Assembly (NCBI GenBank): GCA_932521025.1
Contig: OW051472.1
Span: 7,874,001 to 7,938,000, forward strand
DNA from: Oscheius onirici
Taxonomy: Eukaryota > Nematoda > Chromadorea > Rhabditida > Rhabditidae
Length of the DNA stretch: 64,000 nucleotides
Direction: 5' to 3'
The position numbers and the translations under genes are program-made. Position 1 is the stretch's first letter. Every line of letters starts with the position of its first letter. The notes beneath the pieces are model-generated. The model did not search any database, was not told the DNA's origin, and saw nothing but the letters and a program-made list of their open reading frames with translations. Positions 22,149-32,935 of this stretch are shown in pieces.

Positions 22149-23242
22149 CTACTTCTTTCCGATCGACTTGTGGCTCTTCGACGTAGTAATCTTCTGGCTC
22201 TTCTGGCTCCTGCCACTCGACTGGCTCTTCTTGCTGCGACTCTTCTTCGAGCTCTTGCCACTTCTCTCCGTCCTGGTCTTTTTCTGGCTCCTGAGACGAG
22301 GCTGTCTCTCGCGACGCCTGCTGAGCTGCAGATGGTACTCCACATTGGCAGGACGAGGGATTCCACAGCGACCGAGCCGACGATTGACATGCTCTTGATC
22401 GAGGCAGGGTCTAGCATCATTAGAACTGTCGAGGGCGAGCTTGATGGCGCGGACAGTGTTCTCGGAGGAGCGGAGAGTGAGACAGCGTTCGAGGATCATC
22501 TGACGATCTGACTTGGTGCACAGAGCCGATCTGACGAGATAGAAGACAGCCGGAGCCAGAGCATCAGTCTTCGGCTGCTGGGCCAGCCAGAGAAGAGCAG
22601 CATCGACAGCGATCAACTCGTGTGGAACGTTGAGCTCACAGCTGGAGAAGACATGCAGGAACTGAGTGGCCGGGAACTTGGCAAAATCACTCAGACGGAC
22701 GAGATCCATGAAGCGAGAAAAAGCCAGCTTGTGCAGCTGCATTTCAGAAATGCGGCTAGTTGGAGTGACGCCGTTGACCAGAAGAGCTTGCAGAAGATTG
22801 GCAGGACTCTTCGTAGCAGCCTCGATGAGCACGTCCTCCAGCTTTTTGCCCAGATCCTCGATCATCAGTATCTTCGTCAGATTGAGCACATCGGCAATGG
22901 CGTGGAAGGAGACTTGAGCGCGAACAGTTCTAGTCTTGGTGTAGTTGGCGAGGAGAAGAACACTATCGGAAGTGCTGTCGCCGAGATCAAGAGACTTGTC
23001 TCCATCTGTCTCTGACGCAACAACGGAGACACAGCCACCAGATCGGATTCCTTGACGACAATCTCTCCGCCAGGGTAGAATTCCGTCCATCAGACTGCTC
23101 CTCTTCTTTTCCTTCTCGCTGCGATTGCTCATGAGCTTCAGATGTCTCGACGACCTGTTAGACACTCTCCAGACTTGGTAGACTTAACCGAGTTGCTGAC
23201 TGGCTTCTTGGTAGCGGAGATCTTCTTCTTCTTGTGCTCCAT
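22149..23242 (-). CDS. BTB/BACK-like protein with basic Ser/Lys-rich tail
   Basis: The main exon (22149 to about 23150) encodes a helical stretch, [20 protein letters not shown], which resembles the second half of a BTB domain. A BACK-like region follows ([20 protein letters not shown], then AALLWLAQQ). BTB/BACK proteins usually serve as Cullin-3 substrate adaptors. No Kelch repeats follow; instead the last 60 or so residues are very rich in Ser, Lys and Arg ([20 protein letters not shown]). The upstream frame starting at 23242 ([20 protein letters not shown]) is one base out of register. A 29-nt GT...AG intron (GTCTACC...CTAACAG) would join it in frame; otherwise ATG 23132 is the start. The BTB first half is weak or missing. 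Family assignment is tentative. Confidence 0.55.
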
Positions 23243-23414
23243 GTCGATCAGGCAGTCCAGAGGCGAAGCACGATACTGACTCTGTACTATGGAAACCTCC
23301 TACAATAACTTTTCGATAAGATTTTATCCAACAATAGTTTTGATTTTTGAAAGTTTTTGATGAAGTTTTTTTAAAGCGTTTTTGAGAAATTTATTACGCT
23401 TAGTTCAGACTTGT

Positions 23415-23963
23415 CTATGGCTTCTTAGCCTCAAACTTCTTGTCGTGTTTTTCACCGGGAAATTGGAGTTGAATGTTGAGTGATCCCATGTCATAGGTCT
23501 TCTTGGCCTTGGCTCCTTGAACGACGTAGTCTGCAGGAACGCTGTAGGAGAACTTTCTGTATCCGTTCTATAAACAGTCTTTGAAATTTGAGTGTTCCGC
23601 CAACTGACCTTGTCGACTTTGCTTGCGTCTTCGTCACACGAGTGATAGAAAGTGAGAACAGGCTTCATGTCTGTTTCGTTCAATGGGAATCCATTGGTAT
23701 TTCCCTCCAAATGGAAGAGTCCAGAAGGTCCGCTGAATCCCTCATCAAGAATCTGATCAAGGCCTATAAATTTCTTTCTTAGAGTTTTTACAGAAACCCA
23801 CTGTCCTTCTTCTCTTGCTTGACGCGGAACAGCCGAACGCGAACGTTCTCGGCAGGCTTCGCTCCACATAACAAAATTCCCTTGGCGCCAACAGCATGTT
23901 TTCCAGTGGTCGGGGCAGTAGTCACAGCCACAATGGCCAGAAGAAGAAAGACAAGGAGACGCA
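23415..23963 (-). CDS. transthyretin-like (TTR) secreted protein
   Basis: A nematode-expanded secreted family of small beta-sandwich proteins; one member, TTR-52, bridges apoptotic cells. The start at 23963 gives a signal peptide (MRLLVFLLLAIVAVTTAP). KHAVGAKGILLCGAKPAENV RVRLFRVKQ is the family's opening strand pair (G.L.C..KP..nv.V.L). GPSGLFHLEG and LTFYHSCDED match the central motif, and KNGYRKFSYSVPADYV the last strands. The protein ends GEKHDKKFEAKKP at 23415. Three exons are separated by short introns. The four Cys of many TTR members are only partly present (two seen), so the exact subclass is open. Confidence 0.88.
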
Positions 23964-24136
23964 TCTGACAGATGAACAATATGAAGGTCAGAAAAGTATT
24001 TGGGAGAGAGACTGGAAGGAGAGACTTGGTCGATTGATGGGCTGCGAGAGAGCGTCAGGTGTTGGTTACCAGCCTGCTGTTTACAAATAGTTTATTGAAA
24101 GACATTGGACCTGAACAATTCAATAACAAATCGAGG

Positions 24137-26670
24137 CTATACACATAGACGACGACTGTAGATGGCGGAGCTGTTTGTGCAGTGGTAATGAAGGGAGAAG
24201 AGCTTCGCATTGGACATCACAGTGTTCATCCTGCAATTGCATTGTCTTTCTTTCACAAAACTGACAAAACTCACATTGCTTCGTATTCAGAGCCGGGAAT
24301 CTCGGCTTCGGTATTGCAGAAAAGAGTTCCGAAGGAGGCTATTATCGTCTGAACATTATCCAGCGATTCGAAGGCAGGAAGAGCCTTCTCATCAAAGTTG
24401 TGGTTGTCCGTCTGCCATTTCTGATAGCCATAAAGAGCAGTCTTCAGACCGTCTGCCATCTCAACCGTGTACGTCAAATCCTTCTGTAGATCCAAGTTCT
24501 AATAATTTTCGAAGCTCTTACCACAATATTCACGTTGTTTCTCAAGTCTGGATTGAGGAAAGATCTGAAAGTTTCCTCAAAGCATTGTTGAGGTGCTCTT
24601 TGGTCCATTTGATCCCAGAAAATCTGATAAAATTAAACAAAGAAGTAAACACTAATAAAACCTTTGAAATCATCTGCTGAGTGACTGTTCCAAGAGTACC
24701 GTAAACAACATCCCACGGTACCTGTTCTCCCGGATAAACCAAAGGTTCCTGTAGAAAAGAGAGAGGGTACAGAAGAGTCGAACTTCTTGGCTGATAGACA
24801 ATTGTAGGGAAGAGAACTGGAAAGTCGGGAGCATCGTCTTTGTCCAGATGAGTGCCCAGTTGACTCAGGTCGTAGTTCCGTTGGGCTTTCAAAGCACTAG
24901 TGATGGAGTAAAAGTAATCGCTCTGGTTGATTCGGAGCTAAACATTTTTCAATGGAACATAAAAGAGTCAATTTACATCAGAAAAGGGCTTCCAGACGAG
25001 GTCCTCCTTCGTTTTGCGAGACGGATATCCGACCAGGAAGGAGAGTCTATTGACCTCGGCCAAAGTGGACGGGGCATACTGTCTATGACTCATCAGAAAG
25101 TCCTTCTTTGCAGTGTCCAGGAACTTTTGTATCTGAGGAATCTGTCAGATTATTTTAAAACTAGTCAAACCTTTGAAACGGGGACTGTCTGCTGGGCAAT
25201 GTACATCTTCTCGACTGGTATGAGAGCAGAACTGTCAGCGACACAATCTCTCCAGCTGATATCCGAAGAGTTTTCGGGACTTTAGCAGATAGCGATAGAT
25301 AAGAGGAAGCGGGATTTTGGATACCTGAACTGAGTACGAGGATCATAGGAATAGCGTCGGAGATTGAGAGCTGTCACTGAGACGAGATAGTTGGCCAGAG
25401 CACGGGGAGTTGTGGAAGACAGGGTCTGAACAACCAGCAACAGGTAGTCCATGTTCTGAACATTGCTTTGAGAGTTTAAAGAAGACAAAAAAGGGACCTC
25501 AACTGCAACAAGATCGTCATTTGTCCAGCGGAAAAGGCTGGTCAATTGAGCATTGAACATTTCCGAGAAATTGATCTGAGGAACTGTGGAAGATAGTTCT
25601 CCGATGGTCAAATAAGTCACATTGACAGGAACGGTCGATCGAGTAATCTGAACATTTTGATCTTCCAGTCAAGCGGGTTCTTACTCTGTCGATCTCGACG
25701 AAGAGGAAGGCAACCTCGTCCAGCTGGTCTTCGACCTCTCTCGGATCTCTCATTATTTGTCTCGAGACCATGTCGTTCAAGAGATTCTGTCTGATGGAGA
25801 GTTGAAGAAGTGCATCAATCTCATTGGGACTTGGATTGGCCAGTCGAACCAACTCTTCCCTCAGAGGATCCAGCAATGGACGGAGATTGGGAGGTCGGAG
25901 CTGAATACACTTGTTTTGATTCTTCAACAAACTGAACCTGGAGAATAAGTTTGCTCTTATCGTTCGGATGGACATCTCGTCCATAAACGACTAACGGATA
26001 GTCTCCTCCATACCAATCCAATATCCCATTATGTCTCTCCCAACTGCAAAGGGATTAGTCACTCAAACCGTGGTACGAGTGTTTATCTCCGCGATCCACT
26101 TGTGATCGTCTACCGTATCCCGGACTCACTTGTAACTCTCGGGTCGAAAGTCGCAGCCGGTCATGATGGGACCGCAGGGGAAGTTCCTCAGGAGGTCGAG
26201 AAGAGGATATCCGCCGACAGTCGCTCGTGCTGGAGCATCCATACAGGCCGAGAATATGGCTTTTGCGAGTCGTTCACTCCTCAAACCGACGTCGGGCGAA
26301 TTCGAAAGCAGACCTATTACAATATTTTATAATAAAAACGAACGAACCGTAAACTGATCGCGAGACAGCTTCCCGTTGTTGGTCGAGGAAATTCTGCTGT
26401 TTGTCTCTGGTCATTGCGTGGAATTTGCCACACGCATAGCGATAAAAGTTGTCACACGGCGGGACAGTGTCGTCCATGTAAGAAGACATTCGAAAGGCTG
26501 TAAAGTTCGCCTTTTAATTCTTTCAATTTACCTGTATGAATACACTGCTTACTGCTACAAACATGTGGCTGTTTGCCCAGATTCGAAAATCCGTCAGAGG
26601 TGACGGCCCACACAATAAACAAGGCGATGGAAAGCATGAGGAAGAGCACGAAGAGAAGAGCCAACCACAT
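24137..26670 (-). CDS. neprilysin-like (M13) type II membrane protein, catalytic zinc motif absent
   Basis: About ten short exons. Start at 26670, with a signal anchor WLALLFVLFLMLSIALFIVW close to the N-terminus, so the bulk is extracellular. The M13 opening motif is clear: DDTVPPCDNFYRYACGKF. Then follow LLDLLRNFPCGPIMTGCDFR, the long N-terminal helical domain, and YLLLVVQTLSSTTPRALANY, matching the family's conserved W/NY region. In the C-terminal domain, where VVGHELTHAF is expected, the exon at about 24670-24750 reads TLGTVTQQMISK, so both His of HExxH are missing. The later ENIAD motif reads VEMAD, and the tail MNTVMSNAKLFSLHYHC lacks a clear catalytic His. It ends at 24137. The frame is intact over many exons, so this looks like a non-peptidase pseudoenzyme rather than a pseudogene. 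Confidence 0.85.
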
Positions 26671-27228
26671 TGTACATCGAGAACATCCCCTAAAAACTAT
26701 CTTCCATCGGTCATCCGCGAGGCTCCATGACCAGTCGGCGGATTACGGTGCACGATTAGACACAAGTGGGCAAATAGTACTAATGGATGGATGGACACGA
26801 CCAAATTCATCCAGTCTACCGTATACACCAGTCTTGTTTTACTTGAAAGCTTTAAAAGACAAGGTTTGATGAGCTTTTTGTCCTCGGACAAGTAAAAAGT
26901 AAACTGCTATGTAAGAGTCCGAGACTTGGTCGTCTTGAGCCGAGAAATGGTTGTCACAACAAATGTTCTGAGTCACTTTGGGACGGTGCAATAACGAATA
27001 AAATCATTTTCTAATCACCTAGATCTGTACCTCAATGGACTGGATTTAGACGTTTCTCAATTCAATTCGTAAAGCCTTTCTATTGTGGCAGATTCCCCTT
27101 TGAGAGAGTGAAAAACGAAAGGATGACAGCTAAAGAAGATATGGAAATAGTGCAAGAAGCAACAGTGACTGCTTCGACCGGGGATAAAATTGAAAACCGA
27201 CTAAACGATGACTGAATACATGCTCAAA
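26671..27228. other. intergenic, nothing supported
   Basis: Upstream of the M13-like gene and downstream of the next minus-strand gene. No exon supported. Confidence 0.4.
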
Positions 27229-27709
27229 TTACCCGACTCGTCTGTAGCTGAAAGGAGGAGTAGGAAAGGGAATCCGTCGTGGAGAGACTTGTTTCGGCGT
27301 CTCGGAAGGAGTGTGTTCGGAAAAGGCCTCTGCTGGCACCGCTCGAACCTCTAATATGCTATCATCTGGCGGAATGATGCCCTGAGCATGTCGCATCTCT
27401 TAATCCGGTTTTATTTATTCGAAAATATGCGAAACAACCTTCAGAATCTGGTCCAAGAGACAGATCGGAAGAGTCATGTTCTGCAATTGGCGGAAGGCCG
27501 CTCGGTGGCGACGGAAGCGGCGAAGAGGCCGATGGCGAACCGGAATACATCTTCTTCAAGACATGAGAAGTTGTCCAAGAAAGGGAGCCACTGATTGAGG
27601 GGCGATCCTTAATGAAAACACGAGCACTGGCGTGCAAACAGACTGACACCGTCCAGCCAATGAGCCGGCAGAGGCCAGTCCCCCGAGGTCCGTAAAAAGC
27701 AGCTGCCAT
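27229..27709 (-). CDS. small unrecognised protein, Ser/Pro-rich
   Basis: The start at 27709 gives MAAAFYGPRGTGLCRLIGWT. A moderately hydrophobic segment near residues 13-29 may be a membrane or targeting helix. A Ser/Pro-rich stretch follows (SGSPSASSPLPSPPSGLPP). A 40-bp intron from GTTGTTTCGC to TTAAG keeps the phase and leads to EMRHAQGIIPPDDSILEVRA, then a Pro/Arg-rich end PFPTPPFSYRRVG and stop at 27229. The family is not recognised. The intron choice is mine; reading through it gives a stop within 30 codons. Confidence 0.45.
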
Positions 27710-27838
27710 GGAGAATTCATGCTTATCTGTCAGTTCACTGATTTAAATGACACAAAACAACCAATACAAAACGGAATTTATTCTGTAAAGTAAAGATGGT
27801 GAAGCAAAACTATCGTAACATTTGAGAACAGAAGGAAG

Positions 27839-29057
27839 TCACTTGTTGGCACGCAACGATTTCAAAGCAGCCTGCAAAAGAAGGTTTGAACAACGATGAT
27901 TTTTTTTACCCTGACTGCTGGAATTGAAAGGACCGTTCTGTAGGTTCTAATGAAATTCTCGGCATCTGTTTCCGGCTGAATATCGCTCCCAGAATTGCAA
28001 CAACCCGACTTGACATCATTATCGGCAGTAGGACAGACATCATCTGTGAAACTTTGTTTAAAAGAAAGGAGGTTTAAATACTTTGAGAAAGAGAGAGGCC
28101 GGAAAGTGATGGCGAAGGCTGTTCTTCCGACTCGTAGGTAGATGGTGGCAGTTCAGTTTCACATCCGTCTCCGTCAGGCGATTGAATAATTTTGGCCGTT
28201 CCCAAATGGATTCGTGTACCATCAGAGAAAATCTAAATGTAAGAATTGGCAAAATCAGAAGAAAATATTGCCTCATCGATCGGGTTGCAGTCAAGAAGAT
28301 GAAGACTAACTCCCTCGAAGCGGGACATTTTAACGTAACTGGCAATTGTTACCCAGAACTCGAAAACCCTCTGGGTAGTGGTTCCAACCTGCCAAATAGT
28401 ATCGAGACGATGACAGGGGATCAACATCTTCAAAGGAACTGTAGCAGGAACAAGGTACTTTTTCTCGTAGACTGGGAACTCGAAATTCGGGCTGATTTCG
28501 ACTTGCACAAGAAACTGAAAGCACGAAGTGGTGAAAAAGCAACTGAATACCTCGAATATTCCTCCGTTGAAACGTTGTCTCCAGTTTGGAATGAGTTTGT
28601 TGATCGGAGTGAGGGTGATATCGCCGATGGCGATGTGACTGAAACGGGGCTGGTGTCCCAGATCTTCTTCACGTTGTCGACGCTTTTGAGCCTTTGTACA
28701 GATCCAATCTCCCAGATGTACTTCGACGTTTCTAAAGCATGTCTTTGAAAAACTTTGATAAGAAATACCCGATATAATTTTGAGGCACGAAGAGCCTGTG
28801 GCATCGCTCGAGAGGGACGTAAACCATGAGACCGGAATTGTTTTTAATGCTCGTCACCATTCCCGTAAATTTTTCAGTGTCGCCCCAAAAATACAGCAAA
28901 ATTAAGAGAAATCCGAATAACTAACTCCGCCAGGTTCCTCCTCCTCAATGCCGCTATACAGGCTATCGTTGCTATTGTTAGTCAAGTCGGGGTTGAAAAT
29001 TGGCTAAATTAAAGTAATTAGAGTTTACAACGATCTTACTTTGACTCCAGGATCCAT
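27839..29057 (-). CDS. unrecognised multi-exon protein
   Basis: The start at 29057 (MDPGVK) leads to an acidic exon (PIFNPDLTNNSNDSLYSGIE). Later exons encode GLMVYVPLERCHRLFVPQNY, VEVHLGDWICTKAQKRRQRE, GDITLTPINKLIPNWRQRF, VQVEISPNFEFPVYEKKYLV, MLIPCHRLDTIWQVGTT and IFSDGTRIHLGTAKIIQSPD, ending AALKSLRANK at 27839. Repeated beta-rich stretches suggest small barrel domains, but I recognise no family. Two structural oddities: a GC-AG intron at 28233-28271, and no visible AG acceptor between the acidic exon and MVTSIKNNSG (about 28870-28925). The second may mean a missed exon or a sequence error. An AATAAA lies on the minus strand near 27780. Confidence 0.55.
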
Positions 29058-29224
29058 TAGGACTTCTCGCTTTAAATAACCCTTGGAAAACCTACAATAT
29101 ACATCACAACAAGGAAAATTTGTTCAAGTACATTACAGAATCAACTACCAGTATATGTTAACATAGTACGCCTTGGTTTTAAAGATTTTATGAAGAAAAA
29201 CACAGGAACTAACATAAAAACATG

Positions 29225-31864
29225 AGTCAATGCTCAAAAAAGGGGACCCATGTTCATATTCTCGAACTGCTGGGAAGAAATAGGAGGATTTGCAATCTCA
29301 TTCAATTGCATGAATAGCTGGGCATCTCCAGGACTCGGCGGCGGTTCTTCTACAACTTGTTGCGCCCAAACTTGAGCACGCTGTGCTTCAGCGTGACGGC
29401 CATTGAATAAGAGACTGACATTGAAATCGTCCGCTTCCTAAAAAAATTGGTTTACTAACGAGGGAAGCTGTCAACTCAGGTTGGAATTTTGCAACGAGTA
29501 AGGTGTCATTCTATAACCCTTGGCAAGGGGATTCCGGGATATACTTCCAAAATAGCTGCCGACCTTCCTGGCCCGAGTTATGGACGTTTTACAAATTGCC
29601 ACACCCGTAATATGAAATATCCCGCGCGGAAGAGGAGCATGAAGACATGGCGGCGTGGCCTGCAGGTGTGCAGTCTGGACTCATGATCATTTGGTCACGA
29701 GTTCGATTCCATATTCAATATTTCCTTCTTTTTTTTATTCTCCACAGTTTTGATGGTTTTCTTCACTTTTTAGAGAGTAAAACACATTACAAATCACTAA
29801 TAAGGTAAAATGAATCTATCTTCAAGAAAAAAATTTCTTAGAAAACTACTCATATAGTGGCCAAAAAGTCTGCCAAATTTCATTCTGAAAACTTTGCCAT
29901 TGTTCAAGGGACCAGTTGAATCGATTGGATTTGCCTTTTTTCGTTCCGAAAATCTCATGATCAAACGGTCACACTCGGACGATTTTTCTAAGAAATTTTT
30001 TTCTTGAAGATAGATTCTTTTACCTTATTAGTGATTTGTAATGTGTTTTACTCTCTAAAAAGTGAAGAAAACCATCAAAACTGTGGAGAATAAAAAAAGA
30101 AGGAAATATTGAATATGGAATCGAACTCGTGACCAAATGATCATGAGTCCAGACTGCACACCTGCAGGCCACGCCGCCATGTCTTCATGCTCCTCTTCCG
30201 CGCGGGATATTTCATATTACGGGTGTGGCCATTTTTAAAACGTCCATAACTCGGGCCAGGAAGGTCGGCAGCTATTTTGGAAGTATATCCCGGAATCCCC
30301 TTGCCAAGGGCTATAGAATGACGCTCGTTGCAAAACTCCACCCTGAGTTAACAAGCCTCCCTTGTAAGCTTCAAACATGATACAAACCAGGAACGGGGAT
30401 GGAGGCTCATTCAAATAGTTTTCGTCACTACGCAACTCTTCAGCTATAGTTTCATTGAATTGTTTTTCAAGTTCCGGAGTTTGGGGATTCCACTGTGGAT
30501 TGAATATTTGCTTTCTAAAGCTTTCTCTGAAATACAATCTCATTGCATTGCACAAGAAAAAGGCTTACAGTCCGTCTTGGAAAACATTCTCGTCATGTGT
30601 GGCCAACACATATGGGTGTCCGTCGGAAGTGTAGTCGATCACTGATGTCCTATTCAGAATATCTCGATGGCCTGTCGTGTCCACATTTCCTTCTCGATAC
30701 GTCTTGAGGCTTCCAAACAGCAGTTCTTGTGTTGTTGCTCCATATCTGAAAAACAAATTGTAAGTATGGACAAAAACAGCAAAATACTTGTCGTGATCAT
30801 CATCTCTGAGAGAAAGTTTTGGCACAGCGAACAGAATTCTATCTCGAATCAGTTTCGACGGATAGCTTGATTGTCTGCAGTTTACCGTCTTTGACTGTGG
30901 GCTTCCGGGGCAGGAAGGAAGAGCACGAGCGAGGGAGGCGAGTCCAGAAAATGTGGAAGATTTTTTGCCATCATCACTCTTGCGAGTTGATCTCGTCGGC
31001 ATCTCTTCATACGGTCGACGGCGCTCTTCTCGTTGAGACTGATGCTCTCTTGATCTCGTAGACATCTCTTCGTGCGGTCGACGGCAATCTTCTCGTCGAG
31101 ACTGATGCTCTCTTGATCTCGTAGACATCTCTTCGTGCGGTCGACGGCAATCCTCTCGTCGAGACTGATGCTCTCTTGATCTCGTCGGCATCTCTTCATA
31201 CGGTCGATGGCGCTCCTCTCGTTGAGATTGATGCTCTCTTGATCTCGTAGGCATCTCTTCATACGATCGACGGCGCTCTTCTCGTCGAGACTGATGCTCT
31301 CTTGATCTCGTAGGCATCTCTTCATACGGTCGACGGCGCTCTTCTCGTTGAGACTGATGGTCTCGTCGGTATGATTGCGGTGGCTGACGTACGTACTCAA
31401 CCGAGTCATCTGGAGCAGTTATAGCGGCTATGTTTTCACTTACCTAAACTTTGGGAATAAAGACTTTAAAAAATGCAAGCTTACATGTCTGCGAACAGAA
31501 GAAGGAAGATCGTTCATGACAACAAATGATGCCTTTGCATTGCCGAAGATACCTTTGCGAGAGACTCTATTCTGAAAAAAAAAAGTTTTACAAAGCTTCC
31601 GAAAGTAACATACCTCAGTTACTCTTCTGGGAGAGAATCCTCCACGATTGTGAGGCTTGTAATTTCTGTCTAAAAATAAAGTAGAACAGTTGCACAAAAT
31701 GCAATACCTGATCTGTCGTAGATTGTCTTCACCGCTCCTTCATCAATTTCCTCGTAACGTCTTTTTCGATGTACATTGTATTTCGGCTGTTGGTTGTTGT
31801 TATGTCGACTGAAGCCGTCTCGAGGATATCGCGGTATGTGGGTGAAATTGGACATGGCCTCCAT
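29225..31864 (-). CDS. unrecognised protein with 21-residue Arg/Glu-rich tandem repeats
   Basis: The start at 31864 gives MEAMSNFTHIPRYPRDGFSR, an Asn/Arg-rich head. Phased introns lead through GGFSPRRVTE and NRVSRKGIFGNAKASFVVMN. Then comes a block of six copies of a 21-residue unit (EMPTRSREHQSRREERRRPY) encoded by 63-bp tandem repeats (30998-31375). A conserved-looking region follows: LIRDRILFAVPKLSLRDDDH, KYGATTQELLFGSLKTYREG, and PPSPFLVCIMFEAYKGGLLT (exon ending near 30348). A last open exon at 29225-29438 encodes NVSLLFNGRHAEAQRAQVWA and stops MNMGPLF. The intron before it holds a large foldback whose arms copy the end of the previous exon, so the final join is uncertain. Charge and composition suggest a nuclear or RNA-linked protein, but that is inference. 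Confidence 0.6.
29458..30365. mobile_element. large foldback: two inverted tRNA-Met-headed SINE-like arms
   Basis: About 385-bp arms (29458-29846 and 29983-30365) are near-identical in reverse complement, with a loop of about 136 bp. Each arm contains a tRNA-like head: A-box-like TGGCGGCGTGGCCTGCAGG, the anticodon-arm string CTGGACTCATGATC (loop CTCATGA, anticodon CAT), and the T-loop GAGTTCGATTCC. The 3' anticodon stem has drifted. A T-rich tract and AT-rich tail follow. The outer ends include a copy of the host gene's exon end (AACTCAGG...TTTTGCAACGAG) on both sides in opposite orientation. Confidence 0.8.
30998..31375 (-). repeat. six 63-bp in-frame tandem repeats
   Basis: Period 63 bp (21 codons). 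Copies start near 30998, 31061, 31124, 31187, 31250 and 31313 and differ at a few positions. Two central copies share GAAGATTGCCGTCGACCGC-type variants (residues EDCRRPHEEMS), showing recent local duplication. Confidence 0.9.
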
Positions 31865-32227
31865 AAATTTGTTGTTTACAGCAGAATAAAATAAAAAGAA
31901 TAATGAAATCAGAAAAATGGGGCAGGTTGCGTTATCCCCCCGTGGCCATTCAGCGGGTGGGGGAATGAAGTATACCACCCAGAAAAATGCAGACGTTGAG
32001 AGGGAAATTTTTAGGACTGTTTAAAAGTTGAAAGGCGGCTCGAATTCAAATAAAGGTTTCAATTTTCTTTTCTCTGTATTTTTTTGAATTTCCATTCATC
32101 TTTTTCTTATTCTTCTTTTAATCAAGTTTCTTGTCTATCATGCGAGCGTAAAAGACAACCAGAAAACTATAACTACAATCAAATCTTCAGAAAAACATTT
32201 TGCTCACAAAGTTGGTTTTCAGGGACT

Positions 32228-32924
32228 ATGTTCAATTCATCTGCTACTTCCGACCAAAGAGTTCCCTCTCTCACAAAACCAGACTTTCTGGACTGTCAAG
32301 CTGTAAGCCCAATTAAAGCAGGGATTAGAAACTTTGCTGCAGAGGTTAGTTTGCTGGTTTCTTTTGAAAAAAAAGTTGTTTCAGAAATCGCGGGCGGTTA
32401 GAAACAAACCAGTTGTTGGAGTAAAATCTGTCAAGAAACAAATTTTGCAGGATCTTCGACATGACATACAGGTAAACATTTTTTTTCCTCGAATCTTTTT
32501 TTCCTAGGGATGGAGTTCAGCATTTGCAGCGTACTATAAAGAGCAACTCTTTGATAAACAAACGCACAAAGAAGAGCTTTCTCGTAGTCTTAGAGAGAGG
32601 CTAAGCGACGTTCTCACAACTGTTGAATCCATTGAAGACAAATTGGTTTGTTGTTTACAATCTACTGGCTAAATACAAATCAGAGCGTAATTCAACGAGC
32701 TACCAAGTTAGGTGCACAAATTGAGACGATAAAAAAAGTAGAGAATACTAATGATCCTATGTGTGAGCTAATTGCCTCAAAAGAAATGGTCAGTTTTGTT
32801 TATTCTCTAACTCTTTTTCACAAATTCTTGTTTATAGCTTGCTGGCACGTGGGAAAGGCATGTTCATCAACTTTCAACTCTGAGGACTGCTATGAAAAGC
32901 CGCGAATGTCAGGAAAACACTTGA
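32228..32924 (+). CDS. small coiled-coil protein, unrecognised
   Basis: The start ATG 32228 gives MFNSSATSDQRVPSLTKPDF. Five short exons join in phase: SPIKAGIRNFAAE, SRAVRNKPVVGVKSVKKQIL, GWSSAFAAYYKEQLFDKQTH plus SLRERLSDVLTTVESIEDKL, VIQRATKLGAQIETIKKVEN, and LAGTWERHVHQLSTLRTAMK, with stop TGA at 32922-32924. The heptad-like second half suggests a coiled coil. The size and a basic N-terminal tail followed by a coil resemble small chromosome or kinetochore subunits, but no family can be named. The 3' end almost touches the convergent small membrane-protein gene (stop 32936). Confidence 0.65.
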
Positions 32925-32935
32925 ATATCGGAACT

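Noticed and set aside
22110..22511. 133-codon Leu/Ala-rich plus-strand frame
   Set aside because: Shadow of the Ser/Lys/Arg-rich tail of the minus-strand BTB/BACK-like gene.
30882..31409. 175-codon alternative frame through the 63-bp repeats (ESISLDEKSAVDRMKRCLRDQ)
   Set aside because: A repeat with period divisible by three keeps all frames open; the chosen frame alone joins in phase to both flanking exons.
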